Source of the DNA: Viscum album
Lineage: Eukaryota; Streptophyta; Magnoliopsida; Santalales; Viscaceae
Direction of reading: 5' to 3'
NCBI GenBank assembly: GCA_963277665.1
Contig: OY728143.1
Span: 535,714,394-535,778,393 of the forward strand
Length of the DNA stretch: 64,000 nucleotides
The number at the start of each line of letters is the position of its first letter. Within the stretch, counting starts at the first letter, position 1. Positions 10,132-23,354 of this stretch are shown piece by piece. A model generated the notes under the pieces. The model was not told where the DNA came from, searched no databases, and saw nothing but the letters and a program-made list of their open reading frames with translations. Position numbers and translations under genes: made by a program.

Positions 10132-11794
10132 AGGGGGAGAGGGGAACCTTAGGAAAACATAAAATATTATTTTATAATAAAGTCATATTCGGTTTATAAT
10201 GGCTCAAAAGTGACTTATTTCGAGTCTAGGGTTGGTATGGGTATAAAATATCTCAACCAATAGGTTTTATACAGGTTTATTTTACCATTTTAACCATATC
10301 ATTTAGATTTAACTCTAATTTAAATAATTTAACTTTTACCGTGTATTCTTGTATTCTTACACTATATGGTTAATAAACTTACTATAAACATCCAATAGAA
10401 CCCCAATTGGTACATTAATTTCATATATATTATTATATAAGTCTTTTGGCAGAACATTATATTTTTAGGAATAGAATAACTATTAATAATATAATATTTG
10501 TTTTAAAAACTCTTTTATGTCAATTTTGACACTATTTGGTATTTGGTTTTTGTTAAATTCACAACAGCATTATTACTTCAACAAAAATTCCTCTAACTAA
10601 CCCTAATATGTTATATTAAACTATAAAATTAGTTTAATTCAAAAAAAGTCTCAAATTAAATTTATTTGGGTATTTATAACATCAATTATGTTAATATTTT
10701 ATTAACAAGGTAATTAATGCATCATTATTGTGTCATAAATAACTTAACTTATTTAATGGCAAGAAATTATAAATGAAATACCATTATGTAGGACATATTT
10801 TTTTATTTCTATTGAATATTTATAGTCTAATTTATCTTATTCATAACCCCATATTAAAAATGATTCACTTATTAAACATTGATTTTAAATCTTTTAACTA
10901 TTCTTTGAATTAAATAATAATAAATGTCCTAATCTAATCCAAGTGGACATAATTGGTCATATTTTATTGCTAAGGTTGTTTTTGGTCGAATTACACTTAT
11001 CCAATTGAATTAGGACATTTTTAAGGTAATAATAATATCATTTTTACCCTTAATTACCCTATTTACTTTTAACCATGGTAAATAAAAGTAAACAGTTACT
11101 ATTCATCCAAAATTATTTTTATCTTATTAAACCAAATTTTACATACTAATATCAATCGTGTCTCTTGAATTTTCTTAAATTCCACTCACAGAAGTGGTAA
11201 AATTATGTTTTATGTAAATTTGCAAATTCTCCTAGGAGCTGGGTAAAGGACGGTAAAATGTTCAATAAAATTTTTATATATCTAAAATTATTATAAAATG
11301 ACTCCAATGAATTAAATTGAACTTATATAGGTATTATGTATCTTTTTTTACCTAAAATAAATTTAAATAAAATATATAATTATTTAAATAAAAAGTCGGT
11401 TTTAATGGCTAGTTTATATAATATTTTAATAACATATCGTTGTTTAGTGAAACCTGGTATTGCATACTACACACGCTATTGAGGAAGGTCATGATTGCGT
11501 GTAATGCAATCCAAGTCAGGGCTTCATGTAGTTCAAGATCCCTTTGGTGTTGTATATAACATAATCAAAATTTATTTCATTTATACATTAAACAAAATCT
11601 ATACTTAATGTTGCGTAGAATAATTTCCACAAAACAAACTTGAAATTGTGTGTAACATTATCCAAGAATAGTGTTGCGTATACTGCAAGCTAATACGGTT
11701 TTGTGTATAATACAAGATAATCTTGGTGTAGTTTACAATAGAAGACATCAATGAAATTAAAAAAATATCTCTCTTAAAATCTCAGGGTGTTCCA

Positions 11795-13265
11795 TTCTAC
11801 CCCCCTTAAAAGGAATTTCACCCTCGAAATTCGTCAGGGTTATAAATTGTTTACTACTTAAAAGTTTCATTCATAGAACCCACATCGTAAAAAGGAATAC
11901 TAAAACTTTATTTTAAAAAGTGAAATATGAAACATAATGGTTACCCAAATTAACTCATCATTGGGTTTCCATATCGGAGAACATAGGTGAAAATATGGAT
12001 ATGGAAGAGAAATATAACCATCAACTTCTAATAAAGAGTGGTATAGGACATGGCTATGAAAAATCCAACAATCACAAAGCCATAAATTTGTGATGATCGA
12101 AGGTACAATCTGATTCATCATATATGAGGGCACTAGGAAAACATTTTGTCTTTCAAGATCATTTACCAAATGTTAATGAATTTTTGAATTGAAATAAATA
12201 ATTACTTGACTTTGGTACAATCTCATCATTTCTCATGCCTTGAACAATTTCCACTTCATCTCTTAAAGAAATGAAGTTGAATTTGTCTTTAGTGAAGTGT
12301 TAGTAGATCACGCGATAGAATGATAAGTCAATCCATCTGTCTCAAACATAATGTTTGCAAAATTTGTATACATAAGTCCATCTAGGGTGAGATTAATCGT
12401 ATATGGTTCCAAAAATAGACTTAAACTTCATCTATCATCTTGATTAATAAAATAAAACTAGTTTCTACTAACCAGAGACATCCTATGGGCATGTGGTAGG
12501 CAATAAAGTCCTGTCACACTTCGGTTGTGGTTTCTATTCCTGCAACCTTGTCTGATGTGACGGGTTGTCACCCATCCTGTAGGTTATCCTTTTTCTAAAA
12601 CTACACTATTATACCATTACAGAAATAATATTGAAATAAGTTCTTGCCTTAAACAATGCTATCTGATGTATAACTTAATCCCTTCCAATATTTAGGCTTA
12701 TCCAAAATACTTTTGTCCAATCTTATATTATAAAGAAAAATATTACTAGAGAGTCCATCTACTAAAAATGTGATTACCATCATTTATCCCCCATATATCA
12801 TAAGATATATCTTGTTGTTGGTCACATTCCAAAACTTTGAATATCTTAATCAGGTATTCTCTTGAAAAAATGAATACCCATTTAACCTTAGTAAAAAACA
12901 TTAATGCTGTCAAAAGTTAACTCTTTACACATTCAAAAATCCCAAAATTTCTATATACTCAAACCATGATGTCACTTTTTCATTATATCAGTCATGATCT
13001 CATTAATACTATCAAACATATTATTTTCTCTGTATCCATTCATTATGCTCATATCATCTTCTTTCTAAAAATATCTGAATAAACTATCATGGTTACTGGT
13101 ACCATTCAATATATACTTTCAAATACTTTAGGAAAAACAATAGTGTAACAATCCTTAGATGTTTCTTTATTCCATAGTACCATTAAATTACCTATACAAA
13201 ATAACTCTTTATAAACATACAATAATTCCACTACCTTCTTAAACCATTAACCGAGATTCATCATT
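11795..13265 (-). other. Element B interior downstream of gag, no pol found
   Basis: The polypurine tract TTTTAAGGGGGGTAGAA and the family-conserved TTTCGAGGGTGAAATT lie next to the LTR (11,795-11,835). The remaining 1.4 kb shows no recognisable RT, RNase H or integrase motif on either strand. A less AT-rich patch at 12,480-12,590 includes a perfect stem GTGAC/GTCAC. I cannot assign the rest. Confidence 0.6.
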
Positions 13266-13823
13266 TTATTCCCAAACACTTCTTTCATGTAATATATCAT
13301 TTGTAGTCTTTTCATCATTATCAACATAAATACTACCCATACGACCATTCTGATTCTCTTCATGATATTTTCCCTTAGGGCATTGGTTTTCATAATGCCC
13401 GTATATTCCACATTTAAAACATTTAACTCTTGTTGATGTCATAACAATACCAGTATCCTTGTCCATGGTGTTAACTAAACCTTTTCCTTTGAAATTACTG
13501 GATTTGTGTCCTTCTTTTCCACACCCAAGGAATCTTCCAGTAACTTTGAATCATTATCCATGATGCCTCTTAAGACATGATTTACATGATGGAAATTTAA
13601 CTTTCTCTCCTCTATGATCATCATGAAACTCCATCTTTATTTTATTAGCTGAGTCAGGAAAAATACCAAAGTTGAGATTATTGATCATATTATGAGATTT
13701 CTGATTAGGTATAATAATGATGTTTGGACTTCCAAATCCTATTTCATTTGGTTTCACATGAATAATATCATTCCATTGTCCATCATTTCCTACATAATCA
13801 TGAATCTTCCTATTTCCATCCAT
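13266..13823 (-). pseudogene. Element B gag with capsid region missing
   Basis: A short gag relative. It starts at ATG 13,823 (MDGNRK), within 250 bases of the primer site. After about 85 codons it reaches zinc-knuckle material: SCKSCLKRHHG, then, past two in-frame stops (13,551-13,556), LGCGKEGHKSSNF, then a perfect C-X2-C-X4-H-X4-C knuckle, CFKCGIYGHYENQC, at about 13,365-13,410. The frame ends at 13,266. Compared with element E's gag the capsid region is deleted: the N-terminal part joins directly to the segment before the first knuckle. No protease or pol follows, so this is a non-autonomous derivative. All pieces share one frame, with two stops. Confidence 0.82.
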
Positions 13824-14068
13824 TTTCAAAAACCCAAAAAGAATAGTGTGAGTGGAAAAAATCATGCTTGGAAAAAAACATAATGAATTGGGATTAGCTT
13901 TAATATATAACATCATAGGTTTAATTATAATATCTTTATCCTAATTCTAGTACTATAACCTATACTTAAACATAACCATAGGGACATCCTTAGACATACC
14001 TTAGAAACATCTCTAGGGATTTCACTAATGTTTTCGCATCCTAGTTTCCAAAGGTTAACTAAACCTTC

Positions 14069-14082
14069 GCACTGATACCAAC
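14069..14082 (-). other. Primer-binding site of element B
   Basis: TTGGTATCAGTGC on the minus strand, one base after the LTR end, as in A and E. It marks 14,083 as the LTR boundary. Confidence 0.85.
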
Positions 14083-14290
14083 TATAGAGAACAAAAGCAT
14101 GATGTACATAGACATTACATTACTTTTGAATAATACTTAATACATTACAAAAATAGACGCCCAAATACCGTATTAGTTTAGTGTCTTTGGAAACTTGGAA
14201 CATAATCTTCTAATCATGGTGAAGGATCTTCAACATCTCCCATAAATATCTTCCCCTTTTGTTTTCTTACCTAAAACCGTTATTTATATC

Positions 14291-15387
14291 CTAGGGAAAA
14301 GAAAACATAAAAATGGTTAGCTCAAATTCTCAGTATGGGTAAACATGGAGAACATAAAAACAATCAATAAACATTTGAACGTAAAAACATGAACATAAAA
14401 CATCAAAATCTTGAGCAATGACATAAATCATGGAAGTATATAAGGCATAGATCATAAATGAACATTAATAATCATAAAATAGCATGGGAATAAAACATGT
14501 AATTTTGGAAAACCATCAATCACATGTCATGATTTCCATAGTAGCCAAGGCATTGATGCCAAGATCATCATATTGGAAAAAGTTCCTTACAGAATCGAGT
14601 TCACTCCTCATTCGAGTCCTGCAACACTGAACCGGATTAACTTGCCATTCCAGGCATGTATATCTCATGAGATATAAATCTTTACCCAATGAATTATAGA
14701 GAGATATATATCCCACCCATCTCATATTGAAATAAGTCTTACGTGTTCCACTACACAATCATAAATCATGCATCATAACCTAAAGAATAAAATGGGTTTC
14801 ATAAACATCATCCCATCTTAACATAATACATATAAAACCAATGGATATCATTTCATCATAAGAAAAATCATACCATATAAATAATAGAGACATTATACTT
14901 GAAACATAAACATTCTAAATAATGTCATCTTAGATGGAAAATAGTTTTGACAAAACACTTGAAATGAATTCTTGAGGAAAAAGTCCTTTCTTCTTCAAAA
15001 TCATTTTCTTTTCTCAAAATGCCATGAAATCTTAAAAGAAAAGGATTTTGTTGAAAATAATAATGAGATTTTGTATAGGAATCTTCATTGAAATAATTCT
15101 TTATGAAACCGTAAAAATCCATTCACGCTATATAAGTTAAAAACATTCTTCTCGTACTTTTTCTGGAAAATTCAAAAAGTACCTTATATGGTAAACAAAA
15201 GAAAGATTCCTTGGATAACACAAAGTAAAAGTCAAAGTGGGGTAAACATGACCATAAACATACATGGAAGAATATTAAACACTTTATGAAAAATATTTTT
15301 GTGGACATGGATGAAAAATATAACCCCAATAAATACTTACGTATAATAAATCTCAGATGAAAATGAGATTGAAAAATTATCCCTTAC
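14291..15387 (-). other. Predicted leader intron 2 of LTR-B
   Basis: Donor ATAAG|GTAAGGG and acceptor TTTTCTTTTCCCTAG|G, 1,097 bp, colinear with intron 2 of LTR-A and LTR-D. Confidence 0.6.
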
Positions 15388-15423
15388 CTTATGTCCAATT
15401 TCTTCTGTATGTGTCTGAGACTC
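15388..15423 (-). other. Predicted 36-nt microexon, LTR-B 5' copy
   Basis: Lies between acceptor CACTATACAG and donor GTAAGGG. It starts GAGTCTCAGAC and aligns without gaps to the LTR-D segment 56,451-56,486, with about three quarters of the bases equal. Confidence 0.65.
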
Positions 15424-16206
15424 CTGTATAGTGGGTTTAAACATATTATTAACTTATAACAGAACTATAATAATATTTATGATATACATAATAATAATAT
15501 CAAGAAAAAAAGTCCAAACACATATATCATGATTTACTTATAGAATGTAAAACATGATTTATATATCATAAATATTCAGTATATATATAATATATAGATA
15601 AATGAAATGAAACACATCGTTCATGGAGACGGTAGGCCGTATGTACGCATAAACACTTCTTTCCTGTCCTTATTGACTTGAATGGATGTAAGTAGATGAC
15701 ATATATATATACATATATCCAGTATAATTATAATGTTATATATATCATTATTCTTCATTATATATACTTTATAATCATTCTAGGATGGTTAACATGGAGA
15801 ATGAATCTCATCACGTCGTGGAGACGATAATCCTTACATACGCACGAGTGATGATATCGTTCCCATAATTATTGAAAGGAATTGGAGTGGATGATATAAT
15901 TTCTCAGAATTATTATCATGTTATAATAACCATATATAGTTATTCGTTACACCATTATATCTATCCAAGTAAGGTGGTGGTGGAAAAACAAATTACACCA
16001 CGACGTGGAGACAGTATTCCATACGTATACACACGGAGTGATTTCATTTTCCATAGGATAGATAAAAGGTGAAATGGTGTTGTTTCATATTTATAATAAC
16101 ATATAAGTATATAATTTATTCAGATGTTATTACTTTATAATGAAACAACAAAAGAAAAGGAAGTAGAAGACTAATGAAACTTGAAAGAATCAGTATAAGA
16201 GATTAC
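15424..16206 (-). other. Predicted leader intron 1 of LTR-B
   Basis: Donor AGAG|GTAATC and acceptor CTATACAG|GAG, 783 bp. Exon 1 upstream aligns with LTR-D up to the donor and the microexon aligns from the acceptor, so D behaves as the spliced form. It contains all three ACGT-core motifs. Confidence 0.65.
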
Positions 16207-16375
16207 CTCTTCTTCGACGCGCCTCCTCTTCACCTCCTCTTAGGGCAATAAAGTTTGTCATTGAAGAAGACCATAATCTCTAGTAGGTGTATTTGGAAGT
16301 GGAGAAGTAAAATGTGCAAGCTTTGTCCGAGCATGAAGGCTCAAATTTGTGTGAAGAGGAGAGGGAGGAGGTTCC

Positions 16376-16383
16376 CTTTTATA
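16376..16383 (-). promoter_or_regulatory. TATA box of LTR-B (5' copy)
   Basis: TATAAAAG on the minus strand, 170 bases upstream of the predicted intron 1 donor, the same spacing as in LTR-A. Confidence 0.7.
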
Positions 16384-18210
16384 AGGAGGGAGAGGGGCAC
16401 CTTAGGAAAACTTAAAATATTATTTTATAATAAAGTCATATTGGGTTTATAATGGCTCCAAAGTGACTTATTTCGAGGCTAGGGTGGGTATGGGTCTAAA
16501 GCCTCTCAACCAATAGGTATTAGAAAAGTTTAGGTTACCATTTTTACCTTATCATTTGGCTTTAACTCTAAGTTAAATAATTTTACTTTTACTGTGTCTT
16601 CTTGTATTCTAACACTATATGGTTAATAAACAAACTATAAACTTACAATAGAGACTCAATTGGTTCATTAATGTCATATATATTATTATATAAGTCTTTT
16701 GGACGAACCTTAGATTTTTTGGAATACAATAACAATTAATAATATAATATGTTTTTTAAAAACTCTTTTAAGTCAATTTTGATATAATTTGGTATTTTGT
16801 TTTTGTTAAATTTATAACAGCATTATTACTTCGAAAAAAATTCCTCTAACTAACCCGAATATTTTATAGTGACCTATAAAATTATTTTAATTCATAAAAA
16901 AGTCTCAAATTATATTTATTTGGATATTTATAACATCAATTATGTTAATATTTCATTAATAAGGTAATTACTGCATCATCATTGTGTCATAAATAGATTA
17001 AATTATTTAATGTCTAAAAATTGTACATAAAATACCATTATGTACTAAATCTATCTATATTTATGATTAATATTTATAGTCCAATTTATATTATGTATAA
17101 CCCTATATTAAAAATCTTTTACTTATTATACTTTGATTTTAACTCTTTTAACTCTTCTTTGAATTAAATAATAATAAATGTCCTAATCTAATCCAAGTGG
17201 ACCTAAATGGTCATATTTTATTCCTAAGGTTGTTTTTAGTCGAATTAAACATATCTAATAGAATTAGGACATGTGTTAGGGTAATAATAATATCATTTTT
17301 ACCCTTAATTTCCCTATTTACTTTTAACCGTGGTAAATAAAAGTAAAAAGTAACTATTTACCAAAAATTATTTTTATCATATTGAACAACATTATAATTA
17401 CTGATATCAACTGTTTCTCTCGAATTTTTTCAATTCCACTCACAGAATTAGTAAAATAATGTTATATGTAAATTTGAAAATTCTCTTAGGAGGAGGGTAA
17501 AAGACGGTAAAAAGTTCAATAAAATTTTTATATATCTAAAATTATTATAAAATGACTCTAATTATTTACATTGAACTTATATAGGTACTATTTATCTATT
17601 TTGACCTAAAATAAAATTAAATAAAATAAACGATTATTTAAATAAAAAGTCGGTTTTAACCAATAACTTATTGTTTTCACTATTCATCAAAATTGAACGT
17701 TTTTAGAAAAATACCAAAAATTCGCCCTAGGATAATTTCGATATTCATAATCTAAAAATGAAGTCCATTTTGAAAGATAAAATTTAAAAAATTTAAAAAA
17801 TTTGGTATTACTATTCATTACGGCTTGTTTATATAATATTTTAATAACATGTCGTTGTTTAGTGAAACCTGGTATAGCATACTACACACGCTATCGAGGA
17901 AGGTCATGATTGCATGTTATGCAAGCTAAGTCAGGGATACATGTAGTACAAGCTCCCTTTGGTGTTGCATATAACATAATCAAAACATATTTCATTTATA
18001 CTATAAACAAAATCTATAGTTAATGTTGCGTAGAATAATTTCTACGAAACGACCTAGAAATTGTGTGTAACACGAGCCAAGAATAGTGTTGTGTATACTG
18101 CAAGCTAATACGGTGTTCCATATAGTACAAGATAATCTTGGTGTGGTGTACAATAGAAGACATCGAAGAAATTAAAAAGAATATATCTCATAAAATCTCG
18201 TGGTGTTACA

Positions 18211-20639
18211 AATAGTGTATTCCTTGTTGTCATAATTACCCTATAATTATTCTTAAACATGAATTTTTACCTAACCATCAACTCACCATTATCTAATTTT
18301 TTAAAAAAATGGATTGTTATCCTACATGGTCACCACTCTAGGGACCTAATATTTTTATCTCAAAAAACCTATCTTGATATTAGTATCTTCCTTAAAGAAA
18401 CAAAGGAAACCAAGTATTTTTATATACCAAAATTATGTTTCCATATATATATAAAATTAAAAAAAATAATAAATTATAACTATAAGGATTTTAACTATGG
18501 GAATCCTTCCGAGTTATGACACAACATCAGGTTTTCTGCATTAATAACATAATAAATTGGTTGGGGATGGTTAAAAGAATAGAGAGGTAAACCCCTCAAG
18601 TTGAACATATTCACTCGTAAAAATTTTATTATCAAATCACAAAATCCCAAAAAAAAATTACAGGTCCTACATGTGTAATGTAAAAAATATGGATTAATTA
18701 ATATATGGACATATATTAGAAAAAATATCCATAAATAATCCAGTATTTTAAAATATATAATATTATGTGTAATATGTTTATAATACAACATGAATATAAT
18801 CACCTAAGTTAAAAATTCATACTCTATAATATAAGAAATTTACCAATGATAGCTAATAGGTCGCCAATTTAAACAAAAACTATAAATAACCCAACCCCAT
18901 TAGCTTAAATGCAATGGGTAATTTATTACCATATCACATGATACTACTAATCTCATCCCGATGGACCAAATTCGTTATTAGTCTTGGAAAAAAAGATACA
19001 AACTTGAATCTCTGATTAAATATGAAAAAATATAATATAATATAGTATTTTATTTGGGAAAACATTATTACCTTGACAATATCCTTTTATATCAATCATA
19101 ATATGCTTCATTGAATATTGTGTAAATGAATATATATGAAAATGTTGATCTCAGATTCTTAGTAAGGTAATGTAAATAGTGAAAGCTAACACAAAGTAAA
19201 TGAAACATGGATAATATATCCAAGATAAAGAATAATAAAATATACCATATACCTATTGTCATAAATTATGGAAATATATCAAATGATAAAATAACCACAT
19301 AAATAATAACATAGATAACAACAAATTGTTTCATAAATAAGGATTGCATAATTCTAGATATCAAAAACTTATCGTCAAGGCCTCATGAAAATATATCCAA
19401 CGTGAATGGGAAAGGCCACGGAAAAATACCCAAACTAGTTTCTTTCATGAGACTTACTAATTACTATAGTGGATATAGTGGGAACCACCCATCACTTACT
19501 AAGTATAATGAATCCATCATTTAAAACAGGTGAAACGGAATAAACATAAACATTAGAATTGAAAACAAGAAAATTAAATATAATAAATTTCCACAATAAA
19601 TAAACATAATTATTAACCATCCAGAGTAATATTGTGAATGTTATCATAATAATAAATCTCCATTAAATTATAATTTCCACCAAATTATTTTTACATATAT
19701 TTCTATACTTAAAAAAGGTCACTAGAATATTTCATGAGGAAAATTCCCTTTTTGTTTTGAAATAACATACCAAAAATCTAAAAATTTCCAAAATGTTAAG
19801 GAAAATAATTTCATTGAAATGAACCACGGAAAATGGAAAAGGAAGCTTCAAATAATTTATAGGTCATAAATTTTTGAAATTACATTCATTCCATATAAGT
19901 TAAAAGGAAACATTTCTTCCACACTTTTGTAAAATGGAAAAAATTACCTCCTTCAGAAAACTAAAAGAACATCCCTTTAAAATATGTTTAAATAAAATAA
20001 AACATGGGTTAAACTTATAATTTTCCAAAATAACCATATGATAATAAAATATATTGTGTTTAAGATATAAATACCAAATTATTTCCCCAGTGGAAACATA
20101 GACATAAGAAATCCCAAATAATGATAAGACTGTGAAATAAACCCTTGTCTCAAGTTCGACTTCCTTCATATGTGTTAAAACATCCTATATAATAAATATT
20201 GATTTATTATATAACTATAATAGAGACATAATTATATATATAATACCATATATTATTTAATTATACTTTTTTATCACATTTTTATTAAAAAGTCATTGTT
20301 AAAATCATTGGTTTGGGTAATAACTAGTTCATTTTTTCATTTAAGTTTTATTCCGAAAGTTTGAGACATTGTACTTTTATTGTGGTTCTATCATTTTCAT
20401 AATATTAATAACGATATAAATATAAAATATATTCATTAAATGTGTATTTAGATTAATCTATAAAATGTAGTGATAGAAAAACAAATTACACCTTTATGAA
20501 GATGGTAGGTCATATGTACGCATGAATGTTGTTTTCACTTTTCAATGGGTGGGATGAAAGAAATTTAAAAAATAATACAGGTTTCCCAAATTATTTTTAT
20601 ATCATATATATCAAATAAAATCATTAATTTCATCCTTAA
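18211..20639 (-). repeat. LTR remnant F, related to LTR-A
   Basis: The sequence between the LTR-B end and the LTR-C start. Its right half aligns in reverse with LTR-A 4,880-6,030: the GGCCTTGAC block, TTTCATGAGAC and GGGTTTATTTCACA all recur. A 36-nt interval at 20,149-20,184 matches the microexon; its acceptor ATATAG is kept and its donor GT mutated to AC. An ACGT-core motif lies at about 20,497-20,530. LTR-C insertion cut it at 20,640. The left 600 bases have no clear assignment and no coding sequence. Confidence 0.65.
20149..20184 (-). other. Predicted 36-nt microexon, LTR-F copy 1
   Basis: Begins GATGTTTTAAC after ATATAG and ends CTTGAG before ACAAGGG (donor GT lost). Exactly 36 nt. Confidence 0.55.
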
Positions 20640-21379
20640 TATAAAATCTCTAGGCCCACATTCTCATATCCTATGATTAAATCCATGACTTTACATTTTC
20701 ATCTTTAATGCTGATAATTGTGACCCTGAATTTTCCAAAAACCCTAAAACATCCAAAGGAAAATAGGGATTACCTGTATTTCTTGGGAATTTATAGGTTT
20801 ATATTTTTATATAGTTTATAAACACTTCTATATTAATAATTACCAAGTCTTCAAAATACCTTTTCTCCAATTTGACCATACTTTTCTTAATTCATAATAG
20901 GTCGTCAATATCATCCTTTTAAAATACTTTATAGACATAAATCATTAAACATAATTATATAAGACCAGGGGAAAAGAAATCATACAAAGTTCAGTATAAA
21001 ATAATCAGTAAAGGTAAACATAAGCACTAAAAAATTAATATCATCCATGATAATGTGATTGCATAAGGGTATGATGACATAATCAAAGTGCATGAGTGAA
21101 TCATAAATGAACTCAAACCTATAAATACCTAGATCATCAAATATGAAAAAATGGAAAAGGAAAGAGTCATCAAAATCAATAATCAAATTCCATTTGATAT
21201 CAATATTGATCATTAGAAACATTATAATCTCGTAGAAATCAATTAAACTTATTTTTGGTAACATGGATCATCACTATAATAAATCCCTTTCAAAAAACAT
21301 TCAAAACCCTTTTAATTAAAATAACAATATGGCCTACTTTCAAAATTATCATCACTAAAATTAGTGGGGAAATATAACA

Positions 21380-21690
21380 GGATCACCCAGAAATATCAAG
21401 GCTATCCCATATTAAAATATAATGGAATTACCTGAGGCTATCCAAGCCACCCCATGTCAATCTATAATGGGGTTACCTGATGCTATATGGACCTCCCCAA
21501 GATAAGGTATAACAGGCTTACTTGTAAATATCCGGTCCACCCCAGATTAAGTAATAATGGACTTACCTATCATTTTTTATCCAACCCATAGTTAACCTAT
21601 AACAGGATTAACTGGCACTATCTGGTCCACGCCAAATTAATTTTTAATGGTCTTTCCTGGTGATATATGGTCACACCCATCATTTATAAT
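21380..21690. repeat. 45-bp minisatellite in LTR-C, copy 1
   Basis: About seven imperfect 45-base repeats. Several units contain an inverted pair such as CCCCAT ... ATGGGG around an 11-base loop. Related arrays occur at 38,705-38,960, 48,290-48,590 and 54,575-54,829. Confidence 0.8.
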
Positions 21691-21769
21691 TTCCAAGAAT
21701 GTGATAATGAATAAATCACATAAAGAATTCATCACAAATCATTGAAAAAACATTTGTTAGTTTTAGAAC

Positions 21770-22300
21770 ATGATTAAATCATGGAAAGGAAACAAATTCT
21801 GTAAAAATATCTTTAAAACATGGGTAACCTGGGGAAAAGAAGTAGGTTCTATAACAATCTCATTGAAATATGATTAACCTGTGGGAAATAAATAGTTTCC
21901 ATAACAATCTCTTTGAAAAATTGGCATCCCATGGAAAAGAAATGGGTTCCTTAACAATATCTTTGGAATATGAATAAACTATGAAAAAAGAAATGGGTTC
22001 TATAAAAATATCTCTAGAACATGGTTAATCTCTATAAAATATATGGTTTCTATAATAATCTCTATGAAACATGATTAACCCTTAGAAAACGAAACATGTT
22101 CCATAACAATCTCATTTAAACGTGGTTATCAGATTAAAGAGAAATGAGTTTCATAAAAATCTCTTGGAAACATGATTAACCTGTGGAAAATAAATGGGTT
22201 CCATAACAATCTCTTTGATACATGGTTAACCCATGGAAAATAAATGGGCTCTATTAAAGTCTCTTTAAAACATCGTTAACCTGTAGAAAAGGAAGGCATC
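21770..22300. repeat. 50-bp hairpin minisatellite in LTR-C, copy 1
   Basis: About ten imperfect repeats of roughly 50 bases. The best units contain AACCCAT and ATGGGTT separated by nine bases (GGAAAAGAA), a 7-bp stem. It lies inside predicted intron 2. Confidence 0.82.
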
Positions 22301-22858
22301 ATTACAATCCCTCCGAAATAATAATAATACATACAAAAAAATATTAGGGATGGTGAAAATAAAAAATATCCTCCCTATATTGTAATTTAAAAAAGGGTTG
22401 TTGATGTTGATTAATTTAAATTACCATGAGATAAATTTAAAAAAAAATCTATAGGAAAAGAATCCATAAACATTACAAAGTGTCTTATACCACTCTGAAT
22501 CATTTGAATCATAATCCCCTGTGAAATAATATCATTAAGTTAAATTTAATGTATCATTAAAATAATTATATATATGATATAATATTTCAAATATGATTTA
22601 TATTCATCTTAAAATAAGATAGTTGTATAACACTAGAAATATAACAAAGAAGGAAAATTGTGACAAAAATCCATTACTACTTTCGAAACTGAAACCATAA
22701 ACCCCATGAAAGAGAGATAATAAAATGGATATGTAAATTCCAATAAATTCTAGTATAAAATTTATATTATACATTCATTGGTATTATATTCACTATATAA
22801 AATTAATTAGGATCATAATAAGAAATAAGCCTCAATAAACTGATATGAAACCACATAC

Positions 22859-22894
22859 CATGAGTCTGATTCGTCAATTTTCCTTCTTATCTTC
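22859..22894 (-). other. 36-nt microexon relic, LTR-C 3' copy 1
   Basis: Aligned with the right-hand LTR-C microexon. The donor is GTATGTGG; the acceptor AG has become AT. It ends CAGACTCATG. Confidence 0.45.
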
Positions 22895-23349
22895 ATGAAT
22901 AATTAATTTATGTAAATAATTTACTTGTTTCATGTACTTTTAAATGTTTATTATTAATTTTAGTTCACTTACATAGATGTTATATATAATTACGTAATCA
23001 ATTAATTTTAAATCATAAGTTTTGACTATATTCATATTATGTGTCAAAACTGAATTTGGTAGGTTGAGTAATGTCACTGAGGTCATTTCATTTTTTAAAT
23101 GTCTCTAGGATAATAATACTGAAATAACTATAATATATATAAATAAATTATACTTTTAAAACAAATCATGAATTATGTTTAAGAAAAATGATCCTATGTT
23201 ACAATAATGGAGACGGTAGGGCATACGTACGCATGAGTAACATTTTTATTTTTCAGTGACCATTATGGAAAGAAGGTAATAAGAGTTTATAATTACATAA
23301 ATATAATTATATCATAAAAACTAATTATTTAATCATAAATTCTTATATA

Positions 23350-23354
23350 TATAC
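23350..23354. repeat. Target site duplication of element E (left)
   Basis: TATAC, repeated at 33,684-33,688. The duplicate copy of LTR-C at about 50,256-50,270 is uninterrupted and confirms the empty site. Confidence 0.9.

Larger units (their letters stand above)
8781..11794 (-). repeat. 3' LTR of element B, truncated (3.0 kb)
   Basis: A minus-strand LTR. Its 5' end is at 11,794 (reading TGGAACACCC, a mutated TGTAACACC) beside a polypurine tract. It runs left to 8,781, aligned throughout with 15,129-18,210, so about 1 kb of its U5 end is missing. It keeps a TATA box (TATAAAAG, 10,124-10,131), predicted intron 1 (9,954 down to 9,070), a 36-nt microexon (9,069-9,034) whose donor has become GC, and three ACGT-core motifs. 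Confidence 0.9.
14083..18210 (-). repeat. 5' LTR of element B, complete (4,128 bp)
   Basis: On the minus strand it starts TGTAACACCACGAG at 18,210 and ends CTCTATA at 14,083 before the primer site. TATA box at 16,376-16,383. Predicted intron 1 runs 16,206 to 15,424, microexon 15,423-15,388, intron 2 15,387 to 14,291 (acceptor TTTTCCCTAG). Three ACGT-core motifs lie in intron 1 (about 16,003-16,040, 15,816-15,855, 15,624-15,652). Hairpin-forming sequence related to LTR-D lies near 14,600-14,690. The part to the right of about 15,535 is also present at 42,434-45,120. Confidence 0.92.

Noticed and set aside
12480..12590. SINE or structured RNA in element B interior
   Set aside because: A short stem and uneven base composition only; no clear Pol III boxes and no second copy in the window.
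18259..18519. 86-codon open frame on the plus strand in LTR-F region
   Set aside because: Low-complexity AT-rich sequence, no motif, and not preserved as an open frame in the duplicate near 45,168-45,430.
20980..21264. 94-codon hydrophobic minus-strand frame
   Set aside because: Chance frame in LTR-C. Its repeats at 47,887 and 38,417 reflect the duplicated LTR; start and end are not conserved.
21380..22300. CRISPR-like array
   Set aside because: Units are imperfect, contiguous 45- and 50-base repeats without unique spacers, in plant LTR DNA.
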